Positions 8,665-17,363 are shown, counted from the stretch's first letter. The stretch is 64,000 bases of DNA from UBA8516 sp035455245 (GCA_035455245.1 DATIFN010000020.1:1-64000); one strand, 5' to 3'. Translations and numbers: made by a program. Notes: a model not told the origin generated them from the sequence alone.

Positions 8665-8689
8665 TACCGCAAATAGGCAAAATTAACAA

Positions 8690-10732
8690 ATGCTCCTGCA
8701 AGATTTAATGCTCCCTGTAGGTGCGGCTATTGTTTCATTTGTGGTCGCTGCAGTTTTTGCCGCCTGGGTTTCCAAACAACAGCCAGGAACCCAACAGATG
8801 CTGGATATTTCAAACGCAGTAAAGGTTGGCGCAATGGCGTTTTTGCGAAGAGAGTTTAAAATTGTCATCCCAGTTGCGATAGGTTTAGCAGTAATCATTG
8901 GAGCAGCTATTGGATTTTCAAACGGTATTGCTTTCGCAGTCGGTGCAGGTCTTTCCGCAGTTGCAGGATTAATCTCATTAAAAATCACCGTAAAGGCAGC
9001 AGTCCGTGCAGCAAATGCATCAGGAAAAGGACTGGGTCACACCTTTGCACTAGCGTTTAGGGGAGGAGCAACTGTTGGTCTTGCGGTTCCTGCCATGGCC
9101 CTTTTAGCAATCACCTTGCTTTATTTCGTATTTCCGGATCCTATCACAATTGCTGGCGTTGGAATAGGTGCTAGTCTAATTGCATTGTTTATCAGAGTTG
9201 GCGGAGGAATTTTCACAAAGGCTGCAGACATGGGTGCAGACTTGGTTGGCAAGGTAGAAGCAAATATTCCAGAGGATGATCCAAGAAACCCAGCAACAAT
9301 TGCAGACAATGTTGGCGACAACGTCGGAGATGCAGCTGGTATGGGTTCTGACATTTATGAATCATATATTGTAACTATGCTTGCATCTTTGCTTCTTGGG
9401 GCTTTGATTGGAACTCCAGAAAACCTTCTTTATCCAATTTTGATTGGAGCATCAGGATTAATTGCATCAATAATTGGCACTGCAACTATCGGGCCAAGAA
9501 AGATGACAGATGTTATGAAACCTCTGAATCGCGCATTTTATGTTTCTGCAGCTATAGCCATTGCACTTAATTTTGTTTTTACAACCTTGTTCCTTGGTCA
9601 GACTCCACTTGCATATGCACTGTTTGGTACAACGGTAGTTGGAGTAATTCTGGTTCCTGTAATACAAAGAATCACCGATTATTTCACAAGCTACAGATTC
9701 AAACCAGTCAGAGAAATTTCTGACTCTGCCAAGTGGGGATATGCATCATTAACATTGATGGGAATAATTCAAGGAATGCGTTCAACTGGACCATTTATGA
9801 TTGCAATAGTTGTCGCACTTGGAGTATCCTTTGCAATAGCATCATCTGCTGCACCAGATCCGTCGCAATCAACTATTTATGGAATATTTGGCACCTCCCT
9901 TACCGCAATGGCAATGCTTAGTCTAGCAGGAATTGTGCTTAGCATCGATGCCTTTGGTCCGATCAGTGACAATGCTGGAGGAATTGTGGAAATGACTGGA
10001 ATGGGAGAAGAAAACCGCAAAGTAACTGATGAGATTGATGCTGTAGGAAACACTACAAAGGCAGTTACCAAAGGATTTGCAATAGCAAGTGCCGGTCTTG
10101 CAGCACTTGCCATGATCCAAGCCTTCCAGTATGAAGCAGGAAAAATATTTCACATCGCTTTTGATTACAGCCTTTCGAATCCAGCAATCATAATCGGATT
10201 ACTTGTAGGGGGACTCCTGCCTTTCTTTATTACTAGTCAACTAATCGCTGCCGTTTCAAGAGCCGCAGGAAAAATGGTTGAAGAAGTAAGAAGACAGTTC
10301 AAAGAACATCCAGATATCCTAACTGGCAAAGTAAAACCAGAGTATGCAAAGTGTGTTGATGTTGCAACTGTAGCTTCGCTTAGGGAACTCTGGAAGTCTG
10401 CAACTCTTACAATTATTGCACCAATAATTCTTGGAGTGGTCTTAGGTCCAGCAGCAGTGGCAGGGTTATTGATGGGCGCAGTTGTTACAGGAATCTTCTT
10501 GGCATACCACTTGGCAAACACAGGTGGAGCATGGGATAATGCAAAAAAGTATGTCGAAATTCAAGGGCACAAAGGAAGCGAAGAACACAAGATTACAATA
10601 GTTGGCGATGTCATCGGAGACCCATACAAAGACACAGCGGGACCTGCACTAAACACGGTAATCAAATTGTTAAATACAGTAGCCATAGTGTTTGTCTCTG
10701 CATTTGTAGGGATTCTTGTTTTAGTGCATTAG
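8690..10732 (+). CDS. hppA: Membrane-bound K+-independent H+-translocating pyrophosphatase
   Basis: The 680-residue integral membrane protein has about 16 hydrophobic segments. The pyrophosphate-binding core is clear: DMGADLVGKVEANIPEDDPR followed by NPATIADNVGDNVGDAAGMG, and the C-terminal GDVIGDPYKDTAGPALN. It hydrolyses pyrophosphate and pumps protons across the membrane, recovering energy from biosynthetic PPi, which is valuable for an energy-limited autotroph. In the GNTTKAVTKGFAIASAG motif the decisive position is Lys, as in K+-independent enzymes (K+-dependent ones have Ala). It has its own TATA box, and the downstream gene converges with a 4-base overlap. Confidence 0.97.
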   Translation: MLLQDLMLPVGAAIVSFVVAAVFAAWVSKQQPGTQQMLDISNAVKVGAMAFLRREFKIVIPVAIGLAVIIGAAIGFSNGIAFAVGAGLSAVAGLISLKITVKAAVRAANASGKGLGHTFALAFRGGATVGLAVPAMALLAITLLYFVFPDPITIAGVGIGASLIALFIRVGGGIFTKAADMGADLVGKVEANIPEDDPRNPATIADNVGDNVGDAAGMGSDIYESYIVTMLASLLLGALIGTPENLLYPILIGASGLIASIIGTATIGPRKMTDVMKPLNRAFYVSAAIAIALNFVFTTLFLGQTPLAYALFGTTVVGVILVPVIQRITDYFTSYRFKPVREISDSAKWGYASLTLMGIIQGMRSTGPFMIAIVVALGVSFAIASSAAPDPSQSTIYGIFGTSLTAMAMLSLAGIVLSIDAFGPISDNAGGIVEMTGMGEENRKVTDEIDAVGNTTKAVTKGFAIASAGLAALAMIQAFQYEAGKIFHIAFDYSLSNPAIIIGLLVGGLLPFFITSQLIAAVSRAAGKMVEEVRRQFKEHPDILTGKVKPEYAKCVDVATVASLRELWKSATLTIIAPIILGVVLGPAAVAGLLMGAVVTGIFLAYHLANTGGAWDNAKKYVEIQGHKGSEEHKITIVGDVIGDPYKDTAGPALNTVIKLLNTVAIVFVSAFVGILVLVH

Positions 10733-10929
10733 ACTTTTTTTTCGTTGACTATCATCGTCATATCAAGTTCGTCTATTTGAGCTTCAATCGTCTTTTTTAT
10801 TGCCTCGTTGTGGTTATTACAAAATTTGAAAAACCCATCTACAGTTTCAAAACAACCGCAAATCCACTGGGTCTTTTTTTCTCCTTCTACGGTCAATTTT
10901 CTATAAGTACTTTTTTTTGTTTCCATCAT
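10729..10929 (-). CDS. Small conserved Cys/His protein of unknown function
   Basis: The 66-residue protein reads through a charged N-terminus (ETKKSTYRKLTVEGEKKT), a WICGCFETV segment, CNNHNEAI and an amphipathic C-terminal helix (KKTIEAQIDELDMTMIVNE). The three Cys and the His could form one metal site. It is predicted from a clean ORF converging on the pyrophosphatase gene with a 4-base overlap, and the sequence has protein-like composition. The second codon is also ATG, so the start may be three bases later. I do not recognise a named family. Confidence 0.65.
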   Translation of the reverse strand: MMETKKSTYRKLTVEGEKKTQWICGCFETVDGFFKFCNNHNEAIKKTIEAQIDELDMTMIVNEKKV

Positions 10930-11006
10930 ACTTGGTCATTCAATTCATTCTAAAAAGATTTCTTATTTTTGGTGGATAGAATTTAGTAGAAAATTAAAAA
11001 AATGGT

Positions 11007-11264
11007 TTATGGACAGCCTTCCATCTTTTGGATGAAGTATCCATTTTTGCGAATTTGTTCTGCGATTGGCTCAGGAGCCCCTTGAGTATGACAAAATTGG
11101 CACTCTTCGGTTGTAACTTTAGAAGTACCTTCTCCGACAGTTTTTAGCCATTCTTTTGCAAACTCGATTGCTTTTTTATGATCTTTGACATCGGTAATAA
11201 CATCAAAGTGCATTGTGTGGCCGTCCTTTGCCTCAACATATGTATCGTATACGTGAATGTCCAT
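11007..11264 (-). CDS. DUF2024 family protein
   Basis: The 85-residue protein matches the DUF2024 pattern: an N-terminal MDIHVYDTYVEAKDGHTMHF strand pair, a helix EFAKEWLKTVGEG, and the ECQFCHTQ motif with two Cys near residue 58. The family is a small soluble alpha/beta protein with no established function. It is divergent from the cyclophilin-like gene starting 48 bases away, so the two share a short promoter region. Confidence 0.8.
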   Translation of the reverse strand: MDIHVYDTYVEAKDGHTMHFDVITDVKDHKKAIEFAKEWLKTVGEGTSKVTTEECQFCHTQGAPEPIAEQIRKNGYFIQKMEGCP

Positions 11265-11312
11265 ATTTTTTATTTTAAGAAGGGATATTTAATTCAAAGC
11301 ACTAGATTTTGT

Positions 11313-11705
11313 ATGAAACACGTGATCACAATTGATTTTCCGAAAAGAAAGAGTATTGATTTGGAACTAGAAGATAAAATGTCACCAGATACAGTAAAGT
11401 CGTTTCTTGATTGTCTACCATTTACTGTTACAATAAATTCTTGGGGTGATGAGCTTTATACAAGTGAAACACCCATTGCAGTAAAAGAAGAAAATGCAAA
11501 ACCCTTGGTAGAACTTTGTGATGTAGCTTATTGGCCACCAGGAAAAGCAATCTGTCTCTTTTTTGGTCCAACGCCAATAGGAAAAGCGGACGAGATCAGA
11601 CCGTATTCTCCAGTGAATGTAATTGGCAAAATCAAAACAACTGATAAAAAATTTCTAAAGGACATACCAGATGGAATGAGAGTTACTTTTAGGGTGTCCA
11701 AATAA
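11313..11705 (+). CDS. Cyclophilin-like fold protein (TM1367/DUF369 type)
   Basis: The 130-residue protein starts at the ATG of MKHVITIDFPKRKSIDLELE; an upstream in-frame extension is dismissed because it runs through the promoter of the divergent gene. The beta-barrel pattern VKSFLDCLPFTVTINSWGDE, VAYWPPGKAICLFFGPTPIG and a closing VNVIGKIK strand is that of the prokaryotic cyclophilin-like family represented by TM1367. These proteins keep the cyclophilin fold but lack the standard active-site Arg set, so isomerase activity should not be assumed. Confidence 0.8.
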   Translation: MKHVITIDFPKRKSIDLELEDKMSPDTVKSFLDCLPFTVTINSWGDELYTSETPIAVKEENAKPLVELCDVAYWPPGKAICLFFGPTPIGKADEIRPYSPVNVIGKIKTTDKKFLKDIPDGMRVTFRVSK

Positions 11706-11740
11706 GATATCATGAGAATGCTTTTACGTTACCAAGCACC

Positions 11741-11850
11741 ATGAATCATGATTGTGGCACCTTAAACCTACTTTCAAATGCAAGGAGTGCAACGTATCTT
11801 TTACTGATAAAGAACATCTAGAAAGACACAAAAAAAGTATTCACAAATAA
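11741..11850 (+). pseudogene. Mini C2H2 zinc finger gene, apparently frameshifted (or TTG-initiated)
   Basis: The frame ending at 11850 encodes a good C2H2 finger: FKCKECNVSFTDKEHLERHK followed by KSIHK. In frame it is open only from a TTG at 11752, preceded at once by TGA. One frame over, ATG 11741 begins MNHDCG; inserting one base after it would join it directly to HLKPTFKC, making a natural 36-residue single-finger protein. So either the gene has lost one base, or it is translated from TTG as about 32 residues. Single-finger C2H2 proteins are common in archaea. Confidence 0.5.
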
Positions 11851-11852
11851 AT

Positions 11853-12260
11853 TCATTCTACAAACAAATCAATCGATTTTACTTTAGAGTCAAAAACATA
11901 TGCTTTGAATTTTTCATTCTGGTTTGAAAATATTACCCAAGGAACTGGATTTATCTCCATAAATTTCTGGTCTGTTACCGATGGATATGCTTCCGATTCT
12001 GGATGAGAATGAAAGATACCGACTACATCTAGTTTTCTCCTTTCTGCTTCTTGGTATCCCTTGATGAGTTCATCGTTTGATATTGTAAAGTTGACTGGTG
12101 AATTTTCTATATTTCTTGTTAGAAAAAGATCTTTTACTCTAAAGTTGCTTTTTTCCGTCTTGCCAAATAAAATAGCACAGGATTCATTTGGTGATGCTTC
12201 CTTTGCATGTTTTGATAGTATATCGATATGAATTTTCGAGATTAGAATTGCTTGTTGCAA
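11853..12260 (-). CDS. JAMM/MPN+ domain metalloprotease (desampylase-like)
   Basis: The 135-residue protein is a stand-alone JAB1/MPN domain. It has the catalytic Glu in NESCAILFG (about residue 26) and the zinc motif FHSHPESEAYPSVTDQKFM, fitting HxHPx(n)PSxxD. In archaea such proteins (Rpn11/HvJAMM-like) remove ubiquitin-like SAMP modifiers from proteins or process ThiS/MoaD-type sulfur carriers. No modifier gene is adjacent, so the substrate is open. It lies just downstream of the cupredoxin membrane protein gene on the same strand (7 bases), so cotranscription is likely. Confidence 0.88.
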   Translation of the reverse strand: MQQAILISKIHIDILSKHAKEASPNESCAILFGKTEKSNFRVKDLFLTRNIENSPVNFTISNDELIKGYQEAERRKLDVVGIFHSHPESEAYPSVTDQKFMEINPVPWVIFSNQNEKFKAYVFDSKVKSIDLFVE

Positions 12261-12267
12261 TGTTGCT

Positions 12268-13374
12268 CTACTGTACTGTAACTTTTCCAGTCATCCACGG
12301 GTGAACTTGACAGTAGTACTCTGTCATCCCAGAAGAATCAAATTTGTGTTCAAAAGTTTTTCCTGGTGATATCATACCTGAATCAAATGTTCCTGATGGA
12401 CCTGTGTTTGAATTACCACTTGTAACAGTATGTGCTGCCTCATCATCATTTGTCCAAACTACTGTGGTTCCAGTAGCTACAGTGATTTCTTGCGGATCAA
12501 AATACAGCTGTCCATCCTTTTGGGTCATTGCTCCTTTTGGAATACTAACTTTAGAAACAACTGGTTGTGCGGCTTCGTTTATTATCAAAGTTCCAGTCAT
12601 AAATGGATGTACCGTGCACATGTATTGGTATTCACCTACCGCAATATCTTTAGTGTCTAGCTGATATTTCCCACCAACAGAAATAAGACTAGAATCAAAT
12701 GTTGCTCCAGTATCAACTGAACTAGTTACCGTATGAACTACAGTATCATTATTTGTCCATTCCACTACATCGCCTTTGGTTACAGTGAGAGAATCTGGTT
12801 TGAAATCAGGATTGTCTGGTGTCGCTGCGCCAGCAAGTATCTCAACTGGGATTGCTTTCACAGCAGGGACTTCCTCTGTGGGTTTTGGTTTTTCAACCTC
12901 TTGTACTGGGGGTTGTAATGAAAATTGTGGTCCTGGTCCTACAAATCCAAGTACGACAAAGGACGCAATTCCAATTCCAGTAGCAAAGATAAATATCACA
13001 GATATTGGTTTGGCGTACTGCGGCATCTTCATCGCAGAATAAGCAATGACGATTGTTGGAATTATCAAAACAAGTAAAACTCCGGCAAATATTGGCAACG
13101 TAGAGACTGTTGCCATGGTAAAGGCAAATGCACCAAAGGAACCCGCAATACCAAAAATTACCAAAGTTGTAGCTTTGGCCCTGTTACTAGTAGAAACTCC
13201 CCCACTTAGAATTCCACATGATAAAAAGATCAGACCGACAAACATCGTTAGTCCTGTCAGGGCGTGCATTCCATCGACAAAGGTCTTTGCAATACCAGCA
13301 TAGGCAACGACCACACCTGCCAATCCTATTGCTGTAAGGCCCATTCCAGGCATCATAAGATCCCAGTCGCTCAT
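12268..13374 (-). CDS. Membrane protein with two C-terminal plastocyanin-like copper domains
   Basis: From MSDWDLMMPGMGLTAIGLAG the protein of about 368 residues has five or six transmembrane helices (residues about 5-160), a Pro/Glu linker and two cupredoxin domains. Domain 1 shows HTVTSS then CTVHPFM; domain 2 shows HTVTSG then CQVHPWM, so each has the full His-Cys-His-Met type 1 copper set. A longer start at 13428 adds 18 polar residues and is less likely. Ammonia-oxidising archaea use such blue-copper proteins instead of cytochrome c, so a role as membrane-tethered electron carrier is inferred. It is divergent from ctaB. Confidence 0.88.
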   Translation of the reverse strand: MSDWDLMMPGMGLTAIGLAGVVVAYAGIAKTFVDGMHALTGLTMFVGLIFLSCGILSGGVSTSNRAKATTLVIFGIAGSFGAFAFTMATVSTLPIFAGVLLVLIIPTIVIAYSAMKMPQYAKPISVIFIFATGIGIASFVVLGFVGPGPQFSLQPPVQEVEKPKPTEEVPAVKAIPVEILAGAATPDNPDFKPDSLTVTKGDVVEWTNNDTVVHTVTSSVDTGATFDSSLISVGGKYQLDTKDIAVGEYQYMCTVHPFMTGTLIINEAAQPVVSKVSIPKGAMTQKDGQLYFDPQEITVATGTTVVWTNDDEAAHTVTSGNSNTGPSGTFDSGMISPGKTFEHKFDSSGMTEYYCQVHPWMTGKVTVQ

Positions 13375-13473
13375 TTGTGGTTCCTGAACGAAGTGAGATA
13401 AATAATCCTTTTGGACGTAAAATTGCAAACTTCGAAGAAATTAAATCCCTAACAAATCTGTTAACAAAGAGAT

Positions 13474-14346
13474 TTGGGATTAAAAGAGATCTTTGAAATA
13501 TCAAAACCGCGGATCGTGATTCTACTTGTAATTACTGCTGTTACATCCATGTATGCAGCAAGTAAGCTTATTGGTCCTGAGCTAAACAATTGGGGACTTC
13601 TACATATCATCATATCTGGAGGACTCGCTTCCGCAGGTTCTAGTGCACTAAATCACTATTATGATAGAGACATTGATCCTTTGATGAAACGTACGAGCAC
13701 CAGACCAATTCCATCTGGCAGAATGTCTGCAAAAGGTGTACTTTGGTATGGTTTGGCAGTTAGTGCAGTTTCAGTAATTTATGCTGGTATTACATTAAAT
13801 CTTGTTTCTACATTTTTTATTGCATTAGGAATTTTCTTTTATGTCATTGTATATACTGCTTGGCTTAAACGAACCAATTCATCAAATATTGTAATTGGAG
13901 GATTTGCAGGAAGCGCTGCTTCCATGGCAGGATGGTCAGCTGCAACTGGCTCGATAGATTTACTTGGAGTATTGGTAGGGATGCTGGTTTTTGTTTGGAC
14001 TCCATCCCACTTTTGGTGTCTTGCTATGAAAATAAGAGATGATTATGCAGAAGCCAAAGTTCCAATGCTTCCAGTGTTAATTGGAATGCAAAAGACATCA
14101 AACTACATTTTGATAAATACCGCAATCTTGTTGCCTTATTCTCTTATGCTTTATGCATTCGGACTGGGTCTTGTGTATCTTACAATTGCTGCCATCTCAG
14201 GTGGTTTATTGCTTGTATATCATTACAAGCTCACAAAGAATCCAACATCAGAATTTGCGTGGAAGGCATACAAGGTCACTGCACCATATCTTACGATAAT
14301 CTTTGTAGCAATAGCTCTAGATGCTGCATTTCATTTTAGAATATAG
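13474..14346 (+). CDS. ctaB: Protoheme IX farnesyltransferase (heme O synthase)
   Basis: The 290-residue UbiA-family membrane protein contains the first Asp-rich prenyl-diphosphate site, NHYYDRDIDPLMKRTSTRP, after a SKPRIVILLVITA helix, and the second loop KIRDDYAEAKVPMLPV. It farnesylates heme B to heme O, needed for the heme-copper terminal oxidase. The start is a TTG (13474) since an in-frame TAA lies four codons upstream and no ATG fits. It is divergent from the double-cupredoxin membrane protein, consistent with a shared respiratory context. About eight hydrophobic helices match the family. Confidence 0.95.
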   Translation: MGLKEIFEISKPRIVILLVITAVTSMYAASKLIGPELNNWGLLHIIISGGLASAGSSALNHYYDRDIDPLMKRTSTRPIPSGRMSAKGVLWYGLAVSAVSVIYAGITLNLVSTFFIALGIFFYVIVYTAWLKRTNSSNIVIGGFAGSAASMAGWSAATGSIDLLGVLVGMLVFVWTPSHFWCLAMKIRDDYAEAKVPMLPVLIGMQKTSNYILINTAILLPYSLMLYAFGLGLVYLTIAAISGGLLLVYHYKLTKNPTSEFAWKAYKVTAPYLTIIFVAIALDAAFHFRI

Positions 14347-14661
14347 TTAAACTTCCTGATCTTGTTCTTGTTCGATGCCTGGAAAACTTGCTTCGTAATC
14401 GCGTTCTAATTTTTCACGGTTTTGAATTTCCACCTCATCCTCTTCCTCTTGTTTTTCAATTGCCTCTATTCTGCGCGCATCTTTGGTAAGCCAGCTTACT
14501 TTGATAAGGCCATATATTTCCAAATCAAGTAAAGTTTTGTTAAATTCATCTTCAGGAAGAACAATCCCTTCTTTTACAAGAATTTTTGAAAGCTCCGAAT
14601 CTGTAAGAGATCCAGCTTCCTTTACCTTTTCATATACTAGATTTTTCAATGGTAGATTCAT
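14347..14661 (-). CDS. Small winged-helix-like conserved protein downstream of cdc48
   Basis: The 104-residue protein has a helix-turn-helix pattern in its first 60 residues (LVYEKVKEAGSLTDSELSKI, then FNKTLLDLEIYGLIKVSWLT) and an acidic, helical C-terminal tail (EKQEEEDEVEIQNREKLERD). This is a winged-helix-like fold in which the recognition helix is weak, so a protein-binding role is as likely as DNA binding. Its start follows the cdc48 stop by 2 bases, so it is probably translated with that gene. The tail shows no family signature. Confidence 0.75.
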   Translation of the reverse strand: MNLPLKNLVYEKVKEAGSLTDSELSKILVKEGIVLPEDEFNKTLLDLEIYGLIKVSWLTKDARRIEAIEKQEEEDEVEIQNREKLERDYEASFPGIEQEQDQEV

Positions 14662-14663
14662 GT

Positions 14664-16835
14664 TTAACCGTAAAATGTCTTATCAATTGGTTTTGGTATG
14701 GCGTATGATATATTCTCTTTTATTGCTCCATACCACTCGTCAACCACTTTTGTGATTGAAGGTTTCACGAGCTTTAGTGCCGCTGCAAAGTCTGCGCTTC
14801 CTATCTTAGCAGAATCGTTTTGCATTGCATGTACTGCAGCTTCTCTGCACACCGCAACAAGATCAGCTCCACTGTAACTTTTGGTTGCTACTGCGATTTC
14901 TTTCAAATTAACATCGCCTGAAAGAGGCATAGGACGTGTTAGGATCTTAATTATGTCAAGTCTTCCCTTTTCATCAGGAGGTTGAATATACAATATCAAG
15001 TCCAACCTACCTGGTCGCAATAGTGAGGTTTCTATCAAGTCAGGTCTGTTGGAGATTCCAATTACTACCACTCGTGAAGCTCCTCCATCTTCCATTTCAG
15101 TTAAGAGTTGACTCAAAAGTCTCTCCCCAACTCCACTTTCTTCACCTGACTTTGTTCTTGCAAACGAATCCAGTTCATCAAATATCACAATGCATGGAGA
15201 TGATGCCTTGGCTTTTCTGAAAATTTCCCTTATTGCTTTTTCTGACTCTCCTACCCACTTTGATAAAACTTCAGGACCGCGTACTAGAATCATGTTCGCC
15301 CCACTTTCTGTTGCAAGAGCTCTTGCAAGAAGTGTTTTTCCACATCCTGGTGGACCATACAATAATGCGCCCTTTGGAGGTTTGATTCCCATCTTTTGGA
15401 ATTTTCCTGGCTCTTTTATTGAAGTTATCAAGTTATCACGTAAAGTTCTTTTTGCATCATCTAGTCCTCCAACATCTTTCCACCAGACCTTTGGACTTTC
15501 AACATAAAATTCTCGCATCGCAGTTGGAACTATTTCATGCATTGCATCATAGAAATCTTGTAAGCTAACTCTCATCGATTGTAAAATTTCAGATGATATT
15601 TTTTCTGTCTCTGTATCAATTTCTGGGAAATAATTCCTAAGAGCTTTCATTGCGGCCTCTCTGCAAAGTGATTTAATGTCAGCTCCGGTATATCCATGAA
15701 GTTCTGCAGCAAGTGTTTTGAGATCTACATCCTCTGCAAGTGGCATCCCTCTTGTGTGAATATGTAAAATATCCAATCTTCCATCTGCGTTTGGTACAGA
15801 AATTTCGATTTCTCTATCAAATCTACCAGGTCTTCTCAGAGCAGGATCTACACTTTCAGGTCTATTTGTTGCACCTAAAACAATTACTTGTCCTCTTTCT
15901 GTAAGACCATCCATCAAAGCTAGAAGTTGAGCAACTACTCTTTTTTCTACATCCCCGTATGCTTCTTCTCTTTTTGGTGCAATTGCATCAATTTCATCGA
16001 TGAATATTACACTTGGTGAATTTTCTTTTGCTTCTTTGAATATATCACGTAGTTTTGCTTCTGTTTCTCCATAATACTTGTTCATAATTTCTGGTCCATT
16101 GATAGAGAAAAAGTTGGCTTCAGATTCACTCGCAAGTACTTTGGCAATCAAAGTTTTTCCACATCCTGGGGGGCCATAAAGCAAAATTCCGCTGTGTGGT
16201 TCGATTCCAAATCTGGTGAAAACTTCTGGGTGTCTGAGTGGAAGTTCTACAATTTCTCTCATTCTTTTTGTTTGTGCTTGTAGTCCACCAATTTCCTCAT
16301 ACGTTACACGGATTTTTTTCTCAACTGATGTTTCAGTTAAAATAGTAAGGATTGTTCCCCTTTCAATCTTAACGACACTTTTTGGTGAAATTTTGTGAAT
16401 TTTAAAGTCCATCGAGTTTCCAAGAATCATTACAGATATTTCATCACCTTCAGACAATGGTAATCCCTTTAGTCTGTTTTTTACGAAATCTGTAAACTCC
16501 TTGTCTACTGTAACGTTACCGTTTACTGGCATTAATACAACACTTTTTGCAGGTTTTGCTACAATTTTTCGTACGGTAACAAGATCATTTACTGAAACAC
16601 CGACATTCTTTCTAGTTTGTCCATCAATTCGTATCATGTCTGGTTCTTTGTCATCGTCATCAGTGGGCCACACTATTGCGCAACTGGGTTTTTTCCCCAT
16701 AATTTCCACCATGTCTCCTGGTTCAACGTGAAGATATTGCATTGCTTCAGGCTCTATTCTAGCCCGTCTCTTTCCCACATCTCGCTGTTTTGCTTCACCC
16801 ACACGCATTTGCAGCGGTTCTTCTTTTCTTACCAA
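14664..16835 (-). CDS. cdc48: Cdc48/VAT-type AAA+ unfoldase
   Basis: The 723-residue protein has the full VCP layout: N-terminal double-psi barrel and CDC48 domain 2 (1-180), D1 with Walker A GPPGCGKT (221-228) and Walker B VIFIDEIDAI, and D2 with Walker A GPPGCGKT (494-501) and Walker B CIVIFDELDS. Arg fingers are visible in LRRPGRFD and LLRPGRLD. It unfolds proteins for the 20S proteasome and other fates. The C-terminus ends TFYG, whose last three residues fit the hydrophobic-Tyr-X motif for docking on the proteasome. It is 8 bases downstream of the EF-1 beta gene on the same strand. Confidence 0.97.
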   Translation of the reverse strand: MVRKEEPLQMRVGEAKQRDVGKRRARIEPEAMQYLHVEPGDMVEIMGKKPSCAIVWPTDDDDKEPDMIRIDGQTRKNVGVSVNDLVTVRKIVAKPAKSVVLMPVNGNVTVDKEFTDFVKNRLKGLPLSEGDEISVMILGNSMDFKIHKISPKSVVKIERGTILTILTETSVEKKIRVTYEEIGGLQAQTKRMREIVELPLRHPEVFTRFGIEPHSGILLYGPPGCGKTLIAKVLASESEANFFSINGPEIMNKYYGETEAKLRDIFKEAKENSPSVIFIDEIDAIAPKREEAYGDVEKRVVAQLLALMDGLTERGQVIVLGATNRPESVDPALRRPGRFDREIEISVPNADGRLDILHIHTRGMPLAEDVDLKTLAAELHGYTGADIKSLCREAAMKALRNYFPEIDTETEKISSEILQSMRVSLQDFYDAMHEIVPTAMREFYVESPKVWWKDVGGLDDAKRTLRDNLITSIKEPGKFQKMGIKPPKGALLYGPPGCGKTLLARALATESGANMILVRGPEVLSKWVGESEKAIREIFRKAKASSPCIVIFDELDSFARTKSGEESGVGERLLSQLLTEMEDGGASRVVVIGISNRPDLIETSLLRPGRLDLILYIQPPDEKGRLDIIKILTRPMPLSGDVNLKEIAVATKSYSGADLVAVCREAAVHAMQNDSAKIGSADFAAALKLVKPSITKVVDEWYGAIKENISYAIPKPIDKTFYG

Positions 16836-16843
16836 GAAAACAC

Positions 16844-17125
16844 CTACTTTACATCAACAGATGCTCTGCTCATTCCTAAAACCTCGAATTCTCCTACGCC
16901 TTCAATAGATTTGACTGCATTTTCAAGTGAGTCCATCTGTCCTTCCTTATCGTCTAGGGAGAACTCTGCGCTAATAAAGTAGAGACCAAAAGCTAGTGGC
17001 TCTTTTGTGTATTTTGAAAGCTTGATTCCGTCTTTTAATACAGACTCGATCTTTTTTGCAGTTTTATCTAGATCTATTTCTGTACCTGTAGGAAGAATTT
17101 TTGCCTTAAGTAAAAGTCGTGTCAT
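16844..17125 (-). CDS. ef1b: Translation elongation factor aEF-1 beta
   Basis: The 93-residue protein has the ferredoxin-like fold of archaeal EF-1 beta: LLLKAKILPTGTEIDLDKTA, AFGLYFISAEFSLDDKEGQM, and IEGVGEFEVLGMSRASV at the end. The family is the nucleotide-exchange factor for EF-1 alpha, and archaeal forms are this short. Gene order (zinc ribbon, EF-1 beta, Cdc48) on the same strand with gaps of 3 and 8 bases indicates one operon. The linking of the exchange factor with a zinc ribbon protein is a common archaeal arrangement. Confidence 0.95.
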   Translation of the reverse strand: MTRLLLKAKILPTGTEIDLDKTAKKIESVLKDGIKLSKYTKEPLAFGLYFISAEFSLDDKEGQMDSLENAVKSIEGVGEFEVLGMSRASVDVK

Positions 17126-17128
17126 TTT

Positions 17129-17308
17129 TTATGGTCCAACAAAGTTACAAGAATTACAATTGTAAGATCTTGCAGCTTCTCTACAGCTCTCGCATCTCCA
17201 TATCAACACAGAACCACAGTTTGGGCAGTTGAATTTCACACATTTATCATTAGGCATGATAGTTCTGTGACAAGAGCTACATACTGGCAATGAAATGGAA
17301 GATGACAT
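17129..17308 (-). CDS. Archaeal zinc ribbon protein with four CxxC knuckles (59 residues)
   Basis: This short gene encodes CSSC, CPNC, CESC and CNSC knuckles in 59 residues, enough for two zinc sites (treble/ribbon type). It matches the small archaeal zinc-ribbon, presumed RNA-binding, protein (DUF1610-like) that commonly accompanies the EF-1 beta gene. The stop is 3 bases before EF-1 beta and a TATA box lies 24-32 bases upstream of its ATG, so this is the first gene of the operon. A translation-related role is inferred from context. Confidence 0.88.
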   Translation of the reverse strand: MSSSISLPVCSSCHRTIMPNDKCVKFNCPNCGSVLIWRCESCREAARSYNCNSCNFVGP

Positions 17309-17331
17309 GTTCAGACCTGATTAAAAACCGA

Positions 17332-17340
17332 ATTTATATC
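17332..17340 (-). promoter_or_regulatory. TATA box of the zinc ribbon-EF1 beta-cdc48 operon
   Basis: On the minus strand the sequence reads GATATAAAT, 24-32 bases before the ATG at 17308, in the only gap of the operon's 5' side. Confidence 0.55.
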
Positions 17341-17363
17341 TTGCTTATCAATTGTACTTCATC

